NCBI GenBank assembly: GCA_009692585.1
Contig: SHYX01000006.1
Coordinates: forward strand, 1-64,000
DNA from: Myxococcales bacterium
GTDB lineage: Bacteria; Myxococcota; UBA796; SXON01
Length of the DNA stretch: 64,000 bases
Reading direction: 5' to 3'
In this document: positions 18,417 to 27,926 of the stretch, in pieces
Layout of the letters: the number at the start of each line of letters is the position of its first letter
Numbering within the stretch: the stretch's first letter is position 1
The notes under the pieces: generated by a model
What the model was told of the DNA's origin: nothing
Seen by the model: only the letters and a program-made list of their open reading frames with translations
Databases searched by the model: none
Made by a program: the position numbers and the translations under genes

Positions 18417-20105
18417 ATGGCGGGGCAAGCGCGCCGGTCCGGTCCGGAATATGCCAGGGGCGGGAGCGCCGTGGGGATGGAGCCAGCGCCGGGCGGACGG
18501 GGACTCGAACTCCTGCTGCTTCACGAGATCAACGCCGGGACTTTCGCACGGCTGTACCTAGCGGAGACCCGCGGTGCCGGCGGGGTCGACCGCATCGTGG
18601 CCGTGAAGATCCTGCGCGAACAGTGGGAGGGCCAGCAGGACATCGTCAACCGGACGCGCGACGAAGCCCGCCTTCTGGCCCGGCTTCGTCACAAAAACAT
18701 CCTCAAGGTGGAAGACCTCGTGGAGATCGATGGCCAGACCGCGATCATCATGGAGTACGTGGACGGGCTCGACTTGAAGGAACTCGTGGATGCGCTGGTC
18801 GGGCGGCGCCAGCGTGTGCCGGCCAAGGTGGCGCTGCAGATCGTCCTGGAGTCGGCGAGCGCGCTGGAGGCGGCGTATTTTCGAGTACCGACGGGGCTCG
18901 ACGGGCCGCTGCGGGTCGTCCATCGCGACCTGAAGCCCAGCAACATCATGTTGAGCGTCGAGGGCGAGGTGCGGGTGCTGGACTTCGGCACCGCGCGCTC
19001 CACCCACGCCTTCCGCAGCGCCGAGACGGGCGCGATGCGCTTCGGCTCGCTGAAGTACATGTCACCCGAGCGGCGCGACGGGGATCGCGGCGAGCACGCG
19101 GGCGACATCTACGCACTGGGGCTGGTGCTCCTCGAGCTGCTGCGAAGCGAGTGGCTGCCGCTCTTGCCGATGGACGCCGCCGAGCACGACTCCGCCATCG
19201 CCCAGGCGATCGCCCGGCTGGACCAGCTCGGAATGCCCAACTCCGAGTGGGACCTGACGCTGCGGCGGGTGCTCGGTCAGATGCTGGCCAGCGAGCCCAG
19301 CGTCCGGCCCAACGCCGAGCAGGTCGTCAAACTCCTTCGGGCGTTTGTCGAGCAGACGTCGGGGCCGACGCTCGATCGCTTCGCCTACGAGGTCGTGCAG
19401 GCGGTCAGCTGTCAGGTGCATGGCGAACGGGGCGGGGGCGCGCTCGCGGGACGGACGGTGACCGTCAACCAGCTCGAGGGTGGGCGCCCGCGTGGGCCTC
19501 GCGTCGCCCCGACACAAGCCCCGGCGCCGGGGTCCCCCGCCCAGGGCGTTGCGCCCTCGCGGACCGCGGAGCCGCGCCCCGCCGCCCGCTCCCCGGCCGC
19601 CTGGGCGACGGCGAGCGAGTCGGTGCCGCCGCCGGCCGGCGGCAACCGGGCCCTGGCGGTAGGGGCGGGAATCGTCGTCACCGCCCTGATTGGGCTCCTG
19701 CTGCTGGCGCTTGTGGGCGGCGGGTTGTGGGCGTTCCTGCGCCGCGGGGAAGCTCCGATCGCGCCGAGCACCCTCGTCCTCCCCGGGACGGCACTCCCCC
19801 CCGAGGCCCCGGGCGGTCCCGCCGCGGTGCTCGCCGGGGCGCCGGTGTCGGTGACCGTGCTCGGGCAGGACGCGCAGTGGGTGAAGCTCGAGCGCGACGG
19901 CGTGGTGGCGCTGGAGAGCCGCAGGGCGATGGACGGAGCCGTGCCGGAAGGTGAGTACACCCTGGTCGTGAAGCTGGTCGGGAGAGAGCCCCTGCACGGC
20001 CCGTTGGTCCTCGCCGCGCAAGGGGTCTCGTTGCAGTGCGAAGGGAACGCCGCGGGGAACCTCTCCTGCATCGGCGGAAAGCGGGCGTTGACGCTCAAGC
20101 CATGA
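18417..20105 (+). CDS. Hanks-type Ser/Thr protein kinase with C-terminal membrane anchor
   Basis: This 562-residue kinase has the ATP-site Lys in 'IVAVKIL' (K64), the catalytic loop 'HRDLKPSN' (169-176), 'DFGTA' (189-193) and an activation-segment end 'MSPER'. The Gly-rich loop is reduced to 'INAGTFARLYLAE'. A Pro/Ala-rich linker leads to one membrane helix ('GIVVTALIGLLLLALVGGG'), then a small extracytoplasmic domain with two Cys. The layout fits a membrane-tethered cytoplasmic kinase that senses or is held at the envelope. It is divergent from the eleven-gene operon across 28 bp, which suggests, without proving, joint control. Confidence 0.9.
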   Translation: MAGQARRSGPEYARGGSAVGMEPAPGGRGLELLLLHEINAGTFARLYLAETRGAGGVDRIVAVKILREQWEGQQDIVNRTRDEARLLARLRHKNILKVEDLVEIDGQTAIIMEYVDGLDLKELVDALVGRRQRVPAKVALQIVLESASALEAAYFRVPTGLDGPLRVVHRDLKPSNIMLSVEGEVRVLDFGTARSTHAFRSAETGAMRFGSLKYMSPERRDGDRGEHAGDIYALGLVLLELLRSEWLPLLPMDAAEHDSAIAQAIARLDQLGMPNSEWDLTLRRVLGQMLASEPSVRPNAEQVVKLLRAFVEQTSGPTLDRFAYEVVQAVSCQVHGERGGGALAGRTVTVNQLEGGRPRGPRVAPTQAPAPGSPAQGVAPSRTAEPRPAARSPAAWATASESVPPPAGGNRALAVGAGIVVTALIGLLLLALVGGGLWAFLRRGEAPIAPSTLVLPGTALPPEAPGGPAAVLAGAPVSVTVLGQDAQWVKLERDGVVALESRRAMDGAVPEGEYTLVVKLVGREPLHGPLVLAAQGVSLQCEGNAAGNLSCIGGKRALTLKP

Positions 20106-20135
20106 TCGACGCAGCCCGGGGCGTCCGTGCTGGGA

Positions 20136-20141
20136 TACACT
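20136..20141 (+). promoter_or_regulatory. -10-like hexamer TACACT, leaderless start at 20150
   Basis: GGGATACACT lies 8 nt before ATG 20150 and supports that start over the longer open frame. Confidence 0.45.
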
Positions 20142-20149
20142 CCGCCGCC

Positions 20150-22900
20150 ATGCGCCGCTACCTCGACATCGCCACGACTGCCGCCCTCGCCCTCGCCGGG
20201 TGCTCCCTCCCCTTCGGCGATGACATCGACGATCTCCCCCCGCTCGACACCGCCGCAGACACCGACACCAGCGCTGAGACCGGGGAGACCGGTAACGCCT
20301 CCGACACCGTCATCGTCGGCCTCGTCGTCGGTGCGGACGGCCTGCCCCTGGCGGGCGTCTCGGTGACCGGGGGCGCCGTCGCGGTGGACAGCGGCGCCGA
20401 TGGGAGCTTCAGCGTGGAAGGCGCGGCACCGGTCCGACTGCGCTTTGAGCGCGTGGGACTCCACGCCGCAGAGCGGCGATACGACCACAGCGTCTCCAAC
20501 GCCCGGGTCGGCCTCCAGCCCAGGCGGGCCCCCGCGGGCTTCGACAGCGGGGCGGGGGTGACCCTCCTCTTGGACAAGCTCACCGTCGCCCCTGAGGACG
20601 ACGCCACCGCGATCGTCCCGGCCGGCGCCCTCGGCGAGGGTATGGTCGCCGTCACCTTCGACGCTCTGGACCTGACCGCGGGCATGCACACGCTGCCGCT
20701 GGGCCCGCTTGGGGCCGACGGTCAAATCGCCACGATCCTGGCGACGGCCGTCATCGACCTGGCCGGCGGCGACGGCGCCCGTACCGCCAGCGTGCCGATC
20801 ACGGTCACGCTCCCGTTGGTCGCCGACAGCACCGCCGGCGCGGCGTCGATCCTGCGCGCCGAGGGCGGCGCGTGGGTCAACCTCGGCGACGCCACGATCA
20901 TCGCGGTGGGCGACGAGTACGCCGCCACCTTCACCGTCACCGACGGCGGGACGTACGCCATCGGCCGGCTCGACGCCGCGGGGTGTGTCTCGGGAAAGGC
21001 GGTCGACGGAAATGGCGACGACGCCGCCGGTGCCCTGGTGCGCTCGTACCTCCGCCCCGTCGCCGCGGGCATCGCGGGCTATGTCGACGAGACGGTCGCA
21101 GCGGCCGACGGCTCCTTCTGCGTGACCGGCTCCGCCGCGGGCACCGCCATCCTGGTCGACTACGTCGATGGCACCGGCGCGGCGTGGTCCAGCGCCACCA
21201 ACGCCGCGGCGGTCGGCAGCCTCGACACCTGCGAAGAGTGCAACGAGATCGGCAACGTCGCACTGGCCCTGGCGGGGTGCGCGACAGGCAACCTCTTCGC
21301 GGCCGACGGCAGCGACATGCTCCCCTCGCCCTTCGCCTATGAGGAGGGCGACATCGCGTCGAGCGACATCGACGCCGACGGGTCCAGCGTCACCTTTTAC
21401 GCGCGAGCGGGCACGTCCTTTCACCTCCGCGGCCCGGGGGGGCTGCGCAAGACGTTCTCGGTGACCGGCGGGACCACCCCGACCACCTCCGACTGCACCC
21501 GCCTCGGCAACCTTCAGTCGACGGAAAGCTGCGTTCTGGTCGACGTCACCGACAGCACGGGAACCCTCCCGGGGGTGACGGTCACCCACGGCAGCGGCGT
21601 GTGGACCACCACTGCCGACGAGGGTTCGGCGTGCGTCAGCAGCGAAGATGGCGACACCACCTACACCGCGTCGCGCACCGTGGGGGCGCAGTCGGTGTCG
21701 ACCACGAGCGCCGCCGCGGTTGACGCGGTGGGTGGAAGCTGCCTGGCGGGCGAGTGCTTCGCCGGACCGCTGTTGAGCTTCGCGGACGCGGGTTGCGTCG
21801 AGGGCGTGCTGTACGGCGAGGGTGGCGTGGCCGAGGCGGGGGTGACGCTCTGGTCCTCGTCCTGGGACTCGATCACCACCGGCGCCGACGGCGCGTACTC
21901 GCTGGCTACCGCCGGGTCCGGCCGCGGCGCGATCTGGGGCGGCACCTGGCCGGTCACCACCTTCGATGACCAGCCCGCCTCCGGCGGCTGCACCTCGCTG
22001 GACCTGTACGCCGACGCCGGGGCGCCGCCCTCGTTGGTGGTGGCGATGGACATCTACGCGTGGCGCGTGGACGCCGGAGGGACCGACACCACACTCATTT
22101 CCAGCACGGTGGGCCAATTCACCGACATCCAGGCTGACACGACCGCCGACCTGCTGCTCGGCCTGCTCAACGTCTACACCTTTGCTGGCGACGCCGAGGG
22201 CGCCGGCTGGGCCAACTTCGGAAGTTCGTTGGCGTACTGGTCGGCGGCGCGGCTCTCACCCGACGGGTCCATGGTGGCCCTGCAGGGCTACGGCAGCCTC
22301 AACCCTGCCGTGTGGCTGTACGACCTCGACGGCGACACGATCCGGCAGCTCTCCACCAACGCCGGAACCGATCCGGACGGGCTGGCGTTCTCCGCCGACG
22401 GGCTAACGCTGGCCAGCACCCGCGTGGACGGCGGCATCGAAGCGGTGCCCGTCAACGGTGCGCGCTCGCCGACGACCATCGCCGCGGCGCCCTGCGCCCA
22501 CCCGGTGTTCTGGGACACCTTCACCGTGGCGCTGGACTGCAGGGGCGACGTGTACCTCTACGAGACCGATGGCAGCGGCAGCGTCAGCTTCCTCCTCGGC
22601 GCCGACTCCGAGCGCGTCTGGGCGATGACGAGCACCAACCGGGTGGTCTACACCAGCGGTGACACCCTCCGCATCGCCAACATCGATCTCAGCGACGAAC
22701 ACATCCTCTACACCGGCAGCCCGGGTACCACCTTCCGCCGGGTCCGCGCCACCGCCGACGGGCTCTGGGTGGCGGCGATCGTGGACGACCCGGTCACCGG
22801 AACCGACGTGGTCGCGGTACCCGACCAGGCCCCGTACGAATCTGTATGGCTCACCGAGACCCCGAGCGAGAGCGAGACCAGCATCGACTGGCTCGACTGA
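20150..22900 (+). CDS. Large lipoprotein with carboxypeptidase-regulatory-like and beta-propeller domains
   Basis: This 916-residue protein starts with a lipobox ('LALAGC') and an Asp/Thr-rich tether. The N-terminal half has repeats of the carboxypeptidase-regulatory type: 'GLVVGADGLPLAGVSVTGGA', 'GADGSFSV' and 'GVAEAGVTLW...GADGAYSL' fit the pattern of an Ig-like domain with a 'G.V....G.P..G..V....DG.F' core. The C-terminal 280 residues look like a TolB/PD40 propeller ('ARLSPDGSMVALQ', 'LAFSADGLTLAST'). Several Cys pairs are present. Surface location is inferred; no enzyme motif is seen. The CorA-type gene follows 5 nt later. Confidence 0.75.
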   Translation: MRRYLDIATTAALALAGCSLPFGDDIDDLPPLDTAADTDTSAETGETGNASDTVIVGLVVGADGLPLAGVSVTGGAVAVDSGADGSFSVEGAAPVRLRFERVGLHAAERRYDHSVSNARVGLQPRRAPAGFDSGAGVTLLLDKLTVAPEDDATAIVPAGALGEGMVAVTFDALDLTAGMHTLPLGPLGADGQIATILATAVIDLAGGDGARTASVPITVTLPLVADSTAGAASILRAEGGAWVNLGDATIIAVGDEYAATFTVTDGGTYAIGRLDAAGCVSGKAVDGNGDDAAGALVRSYLRPVAAGIAGYVDETVAAADGSFCVTGSAAGTAILVDYVDGTGAAWSSATNAAAVGSLDTCEECNEIGNVALALAGCATGNLFAADGSDMLPSPFAYEEGDIASSDIDADGSSVTFYARAGTSFHLRGPGGLRKTFSVTGGTTPTTSDCTRLGNLQSTESCVLVDVTDSTGTLPGVTVTHGSGVWTTTADEGSACVSSEDGDTTYTASRTVGAQSVSTTSAAAVDAVGGSCLAGECFAGPLLSFADAGCVEGVLYGEGGVAEAGVTLWSSSWDSITTGADGAYSLATAGSGRGAIWGGTWPVTTFDDQPASGGCTSLDLYADAGAPPSLVVAMDIYAWRVDAGGTDTTLISSTVGQFTDIQADTTADLLLGLLNVYTFAGDAEGAGWANFGSSLAYWSAARLSPDGSMVALQGYGSLNPAVWLYDLDGDTIRQLSTNAGTDPDGLAFSADGLTLASTRVDGGIEAVPVNGARSPTTIAAAPCAHPVFWDTFTVALDCRGDVYLYETDGSGSVSFLLGADSERVWAMTSTNRVVYTSGDTLRIANIDLSDEHILYTGSPGTTFRRVRATADGLWVAAIVDDPVTGTDVVAVPDQAPYESVWLTETPSESETSIDWLD

Positions 22901-22905
22901 GCCCG

Positions 22906-23859
22906 ATGGTCCGCACCAGGGTGCAACACGCCGACGGTCACGTCCAGGTGACCGACACCATCGCGGCCGCACGTACGCCCGCGCCGGGAGACACGATCTG
23001 GGTGGACCTGGTGGCCTCGACGGAAGTGGGCCTGGCCACGCTGTTGCCCGAGTGGCGCTTCCACCCGCTTGCGCTCGAAGACTGCCTACACGACCAGCAT
23101 CGGTCGAAGTACGAGCGCTATCCCGGTCACGACTTACTCGTGCTCCAGGCCTTGGACCGGACCACCACCGACGAACTGGACACCGTCCCGATCCGCGTGT
23201 TGCTGAAACCGGGGCTGGTGGTGACCGTGCGCCAGCGGCCGAGCACGGCGCTCGATCACGTCGCCGCGCTGTTCGCGGAGGACACCGCGCGTGTGGGTCA
23301 TGGCGCCGATCGGCTGGTCCATGCCCTACTCGACGCGGTCGTGGACGAATTCACGCCGCTGTTGCAGACCTGGGAGGCGGAGCTCGACGCCATCGAAGAT
23401 CGCATGGCCGCCCGTCCGGAGGAGAACCCAGTCGAGGCCATCATCGCGATGCGACGGCGTCTGCTCATCGTGCTCCGCCAGATGGCACCGCTGCAGGAGG
23501 TGGTGAGTCGGCTCCAGGACGGGCCGGAGACCAGCGAAATTGGGCGCATCTACTACCGCGACGTGCACGACCACATCGTGGCGGTCGTCGACTCGGCGAT
23601 GCTGCTCAAGGAGGTCTGCGACGGCCTGATGCGGGTGCAGACCGAGCGTGGAAACGAGCGGCTGAACAAGGTGATGAAGTACCTGGCGATCGTGAGCACG
23701 CTGATGTTGCCGATGACGGTGATCTCCGGCGTCTTCGGGATGAACTTCAGCGTCATCCCCACCGCGCACGCCGAGCATGGATTCTGGGGCGCACTCGCGA
23801 TGATGCTCGCGAGCGCGCTGGTGTTGGTGTTCTGGTTCGTGCGCAAGGGATGGCTCTGA
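22906..23859 (+). CDS. CorA-family divalent-cation transporter
   Basis: This 317-residue protein has the CorA layout: a soluble N-terminal domain, a long helix ('LLQTWEAELDAIEDRMAARP'), and two C-terminal membrane helices with the pore signature 'YLAIVSTLMLPMTVISGVFGMNF'. The GMN selectivity motif is intact. The family moves Mg2+, Co2+ or Ni2+ as a pentamer. ATG 22906 is 5 nt after the lipoprotein stop and fits the family's usual length. Confidence 0.9.
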   Translation: MVRTRVQHADGHVQVTDTIAAARTPAPGDTIWVDLVASTEVGLATLLPEWRFHPLALEDCLHDQHRSKYERYPGHDLLVLQALDRTTTDELDTVPIRVLLKPGLVVTVRQRPSTALDHVAALFAEDTARVGHGADRLVHALLDAVVDEFTPLLQTWEAELDAIEDRMAARPEENPVEAIIAMRRRLLIVLRQMAPLQEVVSRLQDGPETSEIGRIYYRDVHDHIVAVVDSAMLLKEVCDGLMRVQTERGNERLNKVMKYLAIVSTLMLPMTVISGVFGMNFSVIPTAHAEHGFWGALAMMLASALVLVFWFVRKGWL

Positions 23860-23860
23860 G

Positions 23861-24544
23861 ATGGCCGACCGCATCCTCCTCATCGAAGACGACCCCTCGA
23901 TCGTTCGCGGGCTCGAGCTGAACCTCAGCCTCGACGGCTACGAGGTCCGCGCGGCGATGAATGGTCCTGCCGGGCTGCGGCTGGCGACGGAGTGGAAACC
24001 GGACCTCGTGCTGCTGGACCTGATGCTCCCGGCGATGAACGGCTACGAGGTGTGCCGTGAGCTACGACGCCGAGGATTGTCGATGCCGGTGGTGATCCTG
24101 AGCGCCAAGGGCGCGGAGCCCGACAAGGTGATGGGCCTCGACATGGGCGCGGACGACTTCGTCACCAAACCGTTCGGCCTCGCCGAGTTGCAGGCCAGGA
24201 TCAAGGCCCACCTACGACGTGGCCGTCCAACTACGGCGCCAGTGCTCCGCTTCGGCGACGTCGAAGCCGACTTCACGGCCGGAGAGGTTCGGCGCGCCGG
24301 AAGCGCCGTGGAGATGACCGCGCGCGAGTTGCAGCTCTTGCAGTATCTGGCCCGGCACGACGGCCGCGTCGTGACCCGCCAGATGATCCTCGACGCGGTC
24401 TGGGGGGCCAACTACTTCGGTACGGAGCGCACCGTGGACAACTTCATCACCCGACTGCGGCAGAAGCTCGATGGTGACGATCCACGGCACTTCTTCACCG
24501 TGCGCGGCATCGGGTATCGGTTCCGCGCCGAGGCGTCCCGATGA
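23861..24544 (+). CDS. OmpR/PhoB-family response regulator
   Basis: This 227-residue regulator has a receiver domain with acidic pair E9/D10/D11, phospho-acceptor D53 ('LVLLDLMLPAMNG') and K103 ('FVTKPF'). A winged-helix DNA-binding domain follows ('MTARELQLLQYLARHDGRVV', 'RTVDNFITRLRQKL'). No kinase is adjacent; an orphan PhoR-like kinase lies at 59119-60459. The gene starts 1 nt after the CorA stop, and its last bases overlap the next ATG (ATGA). Confidence 0.92.
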   Translation: MADRILLIEDDPSIVRGLELNLSLDGYEVRAAMNGPAGLRLATEWKPDLVLLDLMLPAMNGYEVCRELRRRGLSMPVVILSAKGAEPDKVMGLDMGADDFVTKPFGLAELQARIKAHLRRGRPTTAPVLRFGDVEADFTAGEVRRAGSAVEMTARELQLLQYLARHDGRVVTRQMILDAVWGANYFGTERTVDNFITRLRQKLDGDDPRHFFTVRGIGYRFRAEASR

Positions 24545-25668
24545 GGCGCGCGGCCCTGCTCCTGGTGCTCCTGGGCTGTCCCAAAGCGCCCGAGGGCCGT
24601 CGCGTACCCGCAGTGGAAGCCCCCAGGCCACCCCCGGCACCGGCGGTCAAGCCGCCCAACCCCGAGACCCCTCCCCGACCCAGCTGGCGCGCAGGCTGGA
24701 GCGAGGCGGACGGCACCCTCGACCGTCCCCAGGAGCGATGGGGAGTGACGCTGGGCGGACCGATCACCGCGCCGGTGCTGGCCGACGACTCGCAGGTCTA
24801 CGCGGTCGCCGACGGTCGGATCGGCGCCTTCACCGTGGATGGAAAACGCGTCTGGGAGGTGTTGCTTCCCGGCGTGCAGGGCGCCGCGCTCTCCGGCGAG
24901 AGCATCGTCGCCGGTGGGGCCGACGGGCGGGTGCACTTCGTCGACCGGGCCACCGGCAAGGAGAAGAGCGCCACCGAACGGGGGGGGCCACTGGTTGGGC
25001 CGCCCGTGGCGATCGATGGAGGCTGGGCCTGGGTGACCGAAGAGGGCGCCGTCGTGAGCAACGCAGGTTGGCTCCACGCCGTCGGCAAGAATCCGATCGG
25101 GCGGCCCGCTGCGGATGAAAGTACCGTGTACGTGGCGACTCGCGAGGGGATGCTGCTCGCGGTCGGCCCCAAGGGAGTGGAGTGGCAGGTCAAGCTCCCC
25201 GGCCCGCCTTCGGCCGGGCCGGCGCTCGACGAGGACAACGTCTATGTTTCGCTCGCGGCCGACCGCGGCGAGCCGGGGGGGGTGATCGCGTACGGGCGCT
25301 GGGGGCCGCTCCTGGGCACGGAGCGCTGGCGTTTCCGCACCGAATTCCAACCGCTCGCGGCGGTCGGCGCCGATGTGGACAACGTCTACGTTCCTGACAA
25401 GGACGGCAACGTCTACGCGCTCTCGGCGGACGACGGGGCCCGGCGCTGGAACAGCGAGGGCTACGGCGAGTTCTCGACCCAGCCGCTGGTGACCCGGGGC
25501 TCGGTCTTCGTCGGCAACAGCGACGGCCACCTGACCCGTCTGGACACCTACGACGGCGGCCGCGTCTGGTCGATCGACCTCGGCGCCCCGGTCACGGGCG
25601 AGCCGGTGATCGTCGGAAAGCGGATCTTTGTCGGGCTGGCGAACGGGCGGCTCGTCGCGCTGGAGTAG
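24541..25668 (+). CDS. PQQ-type beta-propeller lipoprotein (BamB-like fold)
   Basis: This 375-residue lipoprotein ('LVLLGC') has a Pro-rich linker and then PQQ-like blades, for example 'SQVYAVADGRIGAFTVDGKR', 'NVYALSADDGARRWN' and 'HLTRLDTYDGGRVWSID'. BamB has this fold, but the sequence is not specific enough to call BamB. It is coupled by ATGA to the response regulator, so it may be a target or a sensor accessory of that system. Confidence 0.78.
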   Translation: MRRAALLLVLLGCPKAPEGRRVPAVEAPRPPPAPAVKPPNPETPPRPSWRAGWSEADGTLDRPQERWGVTLGGPITAPVLADDSQVYAVADGRIGAFTVDGKRVWEVLLPGVQGAALSGESIVAGGADGRVHFVDRATGKEKSATERGGPLVGPPVAIDGGWAWVTEEGAVVSNAGWLHAVGKNPIGRPAADESTVYVATREGMLLAVGPKGVEWQVKLPGPPSAGPALDEDNVYVSLAADRGEPGGVIAYGRWGPLLGTERWRFRTEFQPLAAVGADVDNVYVPDKDGNVYALSADDGARRWNSEGYGEFSTQPLVTRGSVFVGNSDGHLTRLDTYDGGRVWSIDLGAPVTGEPVIVGKRIFVGLANGRLVALE

Positions 25669-25685
25669 CGGGTGGGGTCGCGGGT

Positions 25686-25691
25686 TACTCG
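25686..25691 (+). promoter_or_regulatory. -10-like hexamer TACTCG before the 25697 gene
   Basis: GGTTACTCG ends 5 nt before ATG 25697 in the 28-nt gap after the lipoprotein gene. It is the weakest member of the plus-strand set. Confidence 0.3.
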
Positions 25692-25696
25692 CGCCC

Positions 25697-26920
25697 ATGC
25701 GCCTCTCGCTCGCCGCCGGTCCCCTCCCCCGCCTCGTCGCCGCCGGCGTCCCCGATTGGATCGGCGCCGACGGCTCGCGCATCGGGTGGAGCGTGCGTGA
25801 CATCGTCTTCTGGCTCGATGGTGACCACATCGTGAGCCATCAGCTCCCGGACTTCGTCGACGACGTCTGCGCCACCCCGCACGCGTGGACCTGCGCGACC
25901 GCGGGAGGAGCCGTGGTCGTGGAGCCCGCCGCCGACCGCAGCGGCCATTCCCTGGTGGTGGACGAGGGGGCGCCGCTGGGTGTGCTCCCCGGCGCCGACT
26001 GCGTGTTGGTCCTGTCGGTGCCGGAGCACTCGCTGGTACGGCTCGCCGACGGCGTCTCCGTCGATATTCCCGACGCCGCCACCCGGGCGCGGTTCGTGGC
26101 CCCCTTTGCGACCGGGGTGGGGCTGCTGTGGATCGATCTTGAGATGTTGTTTCGGTTGACCGACGGTGGAATTCCTCAGGCTCTCGGCCGTGTCTCAGGC
26201 GCTTCGGCGCTGGCCGTCGGCCCCGCGGGGGCCGCGTTGGTGTCGGTGGCGGAGGACACGGTCTGCGCCGCCCCACGGAGTCCTCCGGTGCGGCTCGGGC
26301 AGGGCGTCCAGGCCCTCACCGCCCGCTTCTCCCCCGACGGGCGGCGCGCGCTGGTCGCCGACGAAGACGGCGTGTTGGAGGTCGACCTCGGCGAAGGGAA
26401 GGTGCTCCGGCGTTGGGACGGCCCGCTGACCCCAGTGGGCTACGCGCCGCGAGCTGTGCGCTGGAATCGGTCGAGCGGTGCCCTCCTCGACGATGCTGAT
26501 CAGCAGCTTGTCGGGGGATTCGTGTGTACGTTGGTCACGATGTTCGACGGCAAGGTCGTGCGGGTCGACTCCACCGAGGTCCGCGTCGGAGGCGCGCGCT
26601 TCGTGCACGATCTGATCGAGGGCGACGACGAGATGGACGTCGTCGTCGCCGACGCGGAGGGGTTGGTGTTGCAGACCTTGGACGGCGCCGCGGCGGCCTT
26701 CACCTGGGACGGCCTGGAGCGCTGGCGGGAGCGGGGCCGCGAGGTCATCACGCCGCCAGCGAGCGTGCCGGCGGGCGTGGTGCTGGCAGCGGACGACGAA
26801 CCCAGCAGCGTGGGGTTCGAGGGGGCCCACTGGGCGCTCCCCGCCGACCGCGCGCTGCGTGCCGGCAATGAACTTTGGATCTCCACCGAAGAGGGGATGG
26901 TCGTGGCGCTGCCGGGGTGA
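25697..26920 (+). CDS. Beta-propeller-like protein of unknown function
   Basis: This 407-residue protein has no signal peptide from ATG 25697. It shows weak repeats such as 'TARFSPDGRRALVADEDGVL', which suggest a WD40-like or PQQ-like propeller. Acidic clusters ('EGDDEMDVVVADAEG') are present. It appears cytoplasmic. No family is recognised; it follows the lipoprotein propeller on the same strand. Confidence 0.6.
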   Translation: MRLSLAAGPLPRLVAAGVPDWIGADGSRIGWSVRDIVFWLDGDHIVSHQLPDFVDDVCATPHAWTCATAGGAVVVEPAADRSGHSLVVDEGAPLGVLPGADCVLVLSVPEHSLVRLADGVSVDIPDAATRARFVAPFATGVGLLWIDLEMLFRLTDGGIPQALGRVSGASALAVGPAGAALVSVAEDTVCAAPRSPPVRLGQGVQALTARFSPDGRRALVADEDGVLEVDLGEGKVLRRWDGPLTPVGYAPRAVRWNRSSGALLDDADQQLVGGFVCTLVTMFDGKVVRVDSTEVRVGGARFVHDLIEGDDEMDVVVADAEGLVLQTLDGAAAAFTWDGLERWRERGREVITPPASVPAGVVLAADDEPSSVGFEGAHWALPADRALRAGNELWISTEEGMVVALPG

Positions 26921-26945
26921 CCGGGGTTCGGCCGCCTCGATCCCC

Positions 26946-27455
26946 TCAGTTGACCTCTCCCCCCTCCCACCGAAGCGTGAGCTGTTCGAAGCGCGCGCGG
27001 CGAAACCAGCTCCCCAGGCCACCCGGCTTGGGCGCGCCGTCGACCGCCCGCTGGACGTCGGGCTCCACGTACGACAACAGGGCGCCGTCGGCGTCCAGCG
27101 GGTGGTCGCAGCTCCACCAGCGGCCATCGGGCCACTCGATGAACACCATGGCGAAGCGACCGACGACCCGCCCCCCGTGGCGACGAACCATGACCCCCGC
27201 GGCCGCCAGCGCCTCGGCGCCGGGCTGCGATGCGAACGCGGCGATGCCGCGGTGAGGGTCCCCCGCGGCCAGGACCGGCGGGAGGTCCACCAGCTGGGCC
27301 ACTTCCGCAAACACGGTCACCAACATCGGCCGCACGGGACCCTTCGCGACCGCCTGCACGAGCCGCCCCCACATCGCCGACCCCAGCGCGTCGTCGTCGG
27401 TGGGGAAGTCGGGGTCACGCGGGGCGTGGGCGAGGCGCACGCGGACGCGCTTCAT
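26946..27455 (-). CDS. Hypothetical protein, 169 residues
   Basis: ATG 27455 was chosen because it overlaps the upstream stop as ATGA. The product has no signal peptide, membrane helix or motif that I recognise. It contains a Trp-rich stretch ('MVFIEWPDGRWWSCDHPLD'). It is coupled to the small lipoprotein gene and converges with the propeller gene. Confidence 0.55.
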   Translation of the reverse strand: MKRVRVRLAHAPRDPDFPTDDDALGSAMWGRLVQAVAKGPVRPMLVTVFAEVAQLVDLPPVLAAGDPHRGIAAFASQPGAEALAAAGVMVRRHGGRVVGRFAMVFIEWPDGRWWSCDHPLDADGALLSYVEPDVQRAVDGAPKPGGLGSWFRRARFEQLTLRWEGGEVN

Positions 27456-27904
27456 GGGTCGCACCGCCCGTTGCCGTCGTCGTTCTCACACCCGACCCCC
27501 ACGAGGGGGACGCGCACCAGCTCACCCCCCACGGTCGCCGCAACGAGCTCCCCGGCGAAGGCACCGCTCTCCGTGGGGCGAAACCGCACCGCGAGGCCCA
27601 TCCGCTCGCCCGCCTCGAGGAGCCGGGGCACTTCGGGCGTCGGCGTGATCGCGAACGCCCCGGTGTCGCCCTCGATCCACACCTCCTCCACGCCGCTCCC
27701 CGCCACCTCGTCCTGCGTCGTGAGCATGAAGCGTCGGGCCGCCGACTGCAGACTGGGCACCAGCTCCCCGAAGTCACCCCCGGTCGCCGGTTGGATCACC
27801 AGGCGACCCGAGCCCAGTTCGCCGAGCGCGAGCCCGAAGGAGCCGCAACCGCACAGGATCAGCGCTGGGAGTGACCGCGGCATCGACGGCTTGACAGCTA
27901 ACAT
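27452..27904 (-). CDS. Small lipoprotein with an ASH/choice-of-anchor-D-like domain
   Basis: ATG 27904 lies 7 nt after a -10-like box; ATG 27883 is the alternative. The 150-residue product has a lipobox ('ALILCGC'). A beta-sandwich segment follows ('FAITPTPEVPRLLEAGERM', 'GLAVRFRPTESGAFAGELV') that fits the Hydin/ASH or choice-of-anchor-D pattern common in Myxococcota surface proteins. It ends 'CENDDGNGRCDP', a Cys-framed acidic turn that could bind calcium. Function unknown. Confidence 0.65.
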   Translation of the reverse strand: MLAVKPSMPRSLPALILCGCGSFGLALGELGSGRLVIQPATGGDFGELVPSLQSAARRFMLTTQDEVAGSGVEEVWIEGDTGAFAITPTPEVPRLLEAGERMGLAVRFRPTESGAFAGELVAATVGGELVRVPLVGVGCENDDGNGRCDP

Positions 27905-27911
27905 CGCGTCC

Positions 27912-27917
27912 GGGATA
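27912..27917 (-). promoter_or_regulatory. -10-like hexamer TATCCC, minus-strand start at 27904
   Basis: On the minus strand TATCCC ends 7 nt before ATG 27904. It shares two bases with the plus-strand box at 27916-27921. Confidence 0.45.
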
Positions 27918-27921
27918 CACC
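27916..27921 (+). promoter_or_regulatory. -10-like hexamer TACACC, start of the acyltransferase operon
   Basis: GGGATACACC ends 5 nt before GTG 27927. It overlaps the opposing box at 27912-27917, so the two transcription units look mutually exclusive. Confidence 0.42.
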
Positions 27922-27926
27922 CTCGC

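Noticed and set aside
19412..22117. 901-codon minus-strand open frame opposite the kinase and lipoprotein genes
   Set aside because: Antisense shadow; no ribosome-binding site, no recognisable domain, His/Gly/Arg-rich composition.
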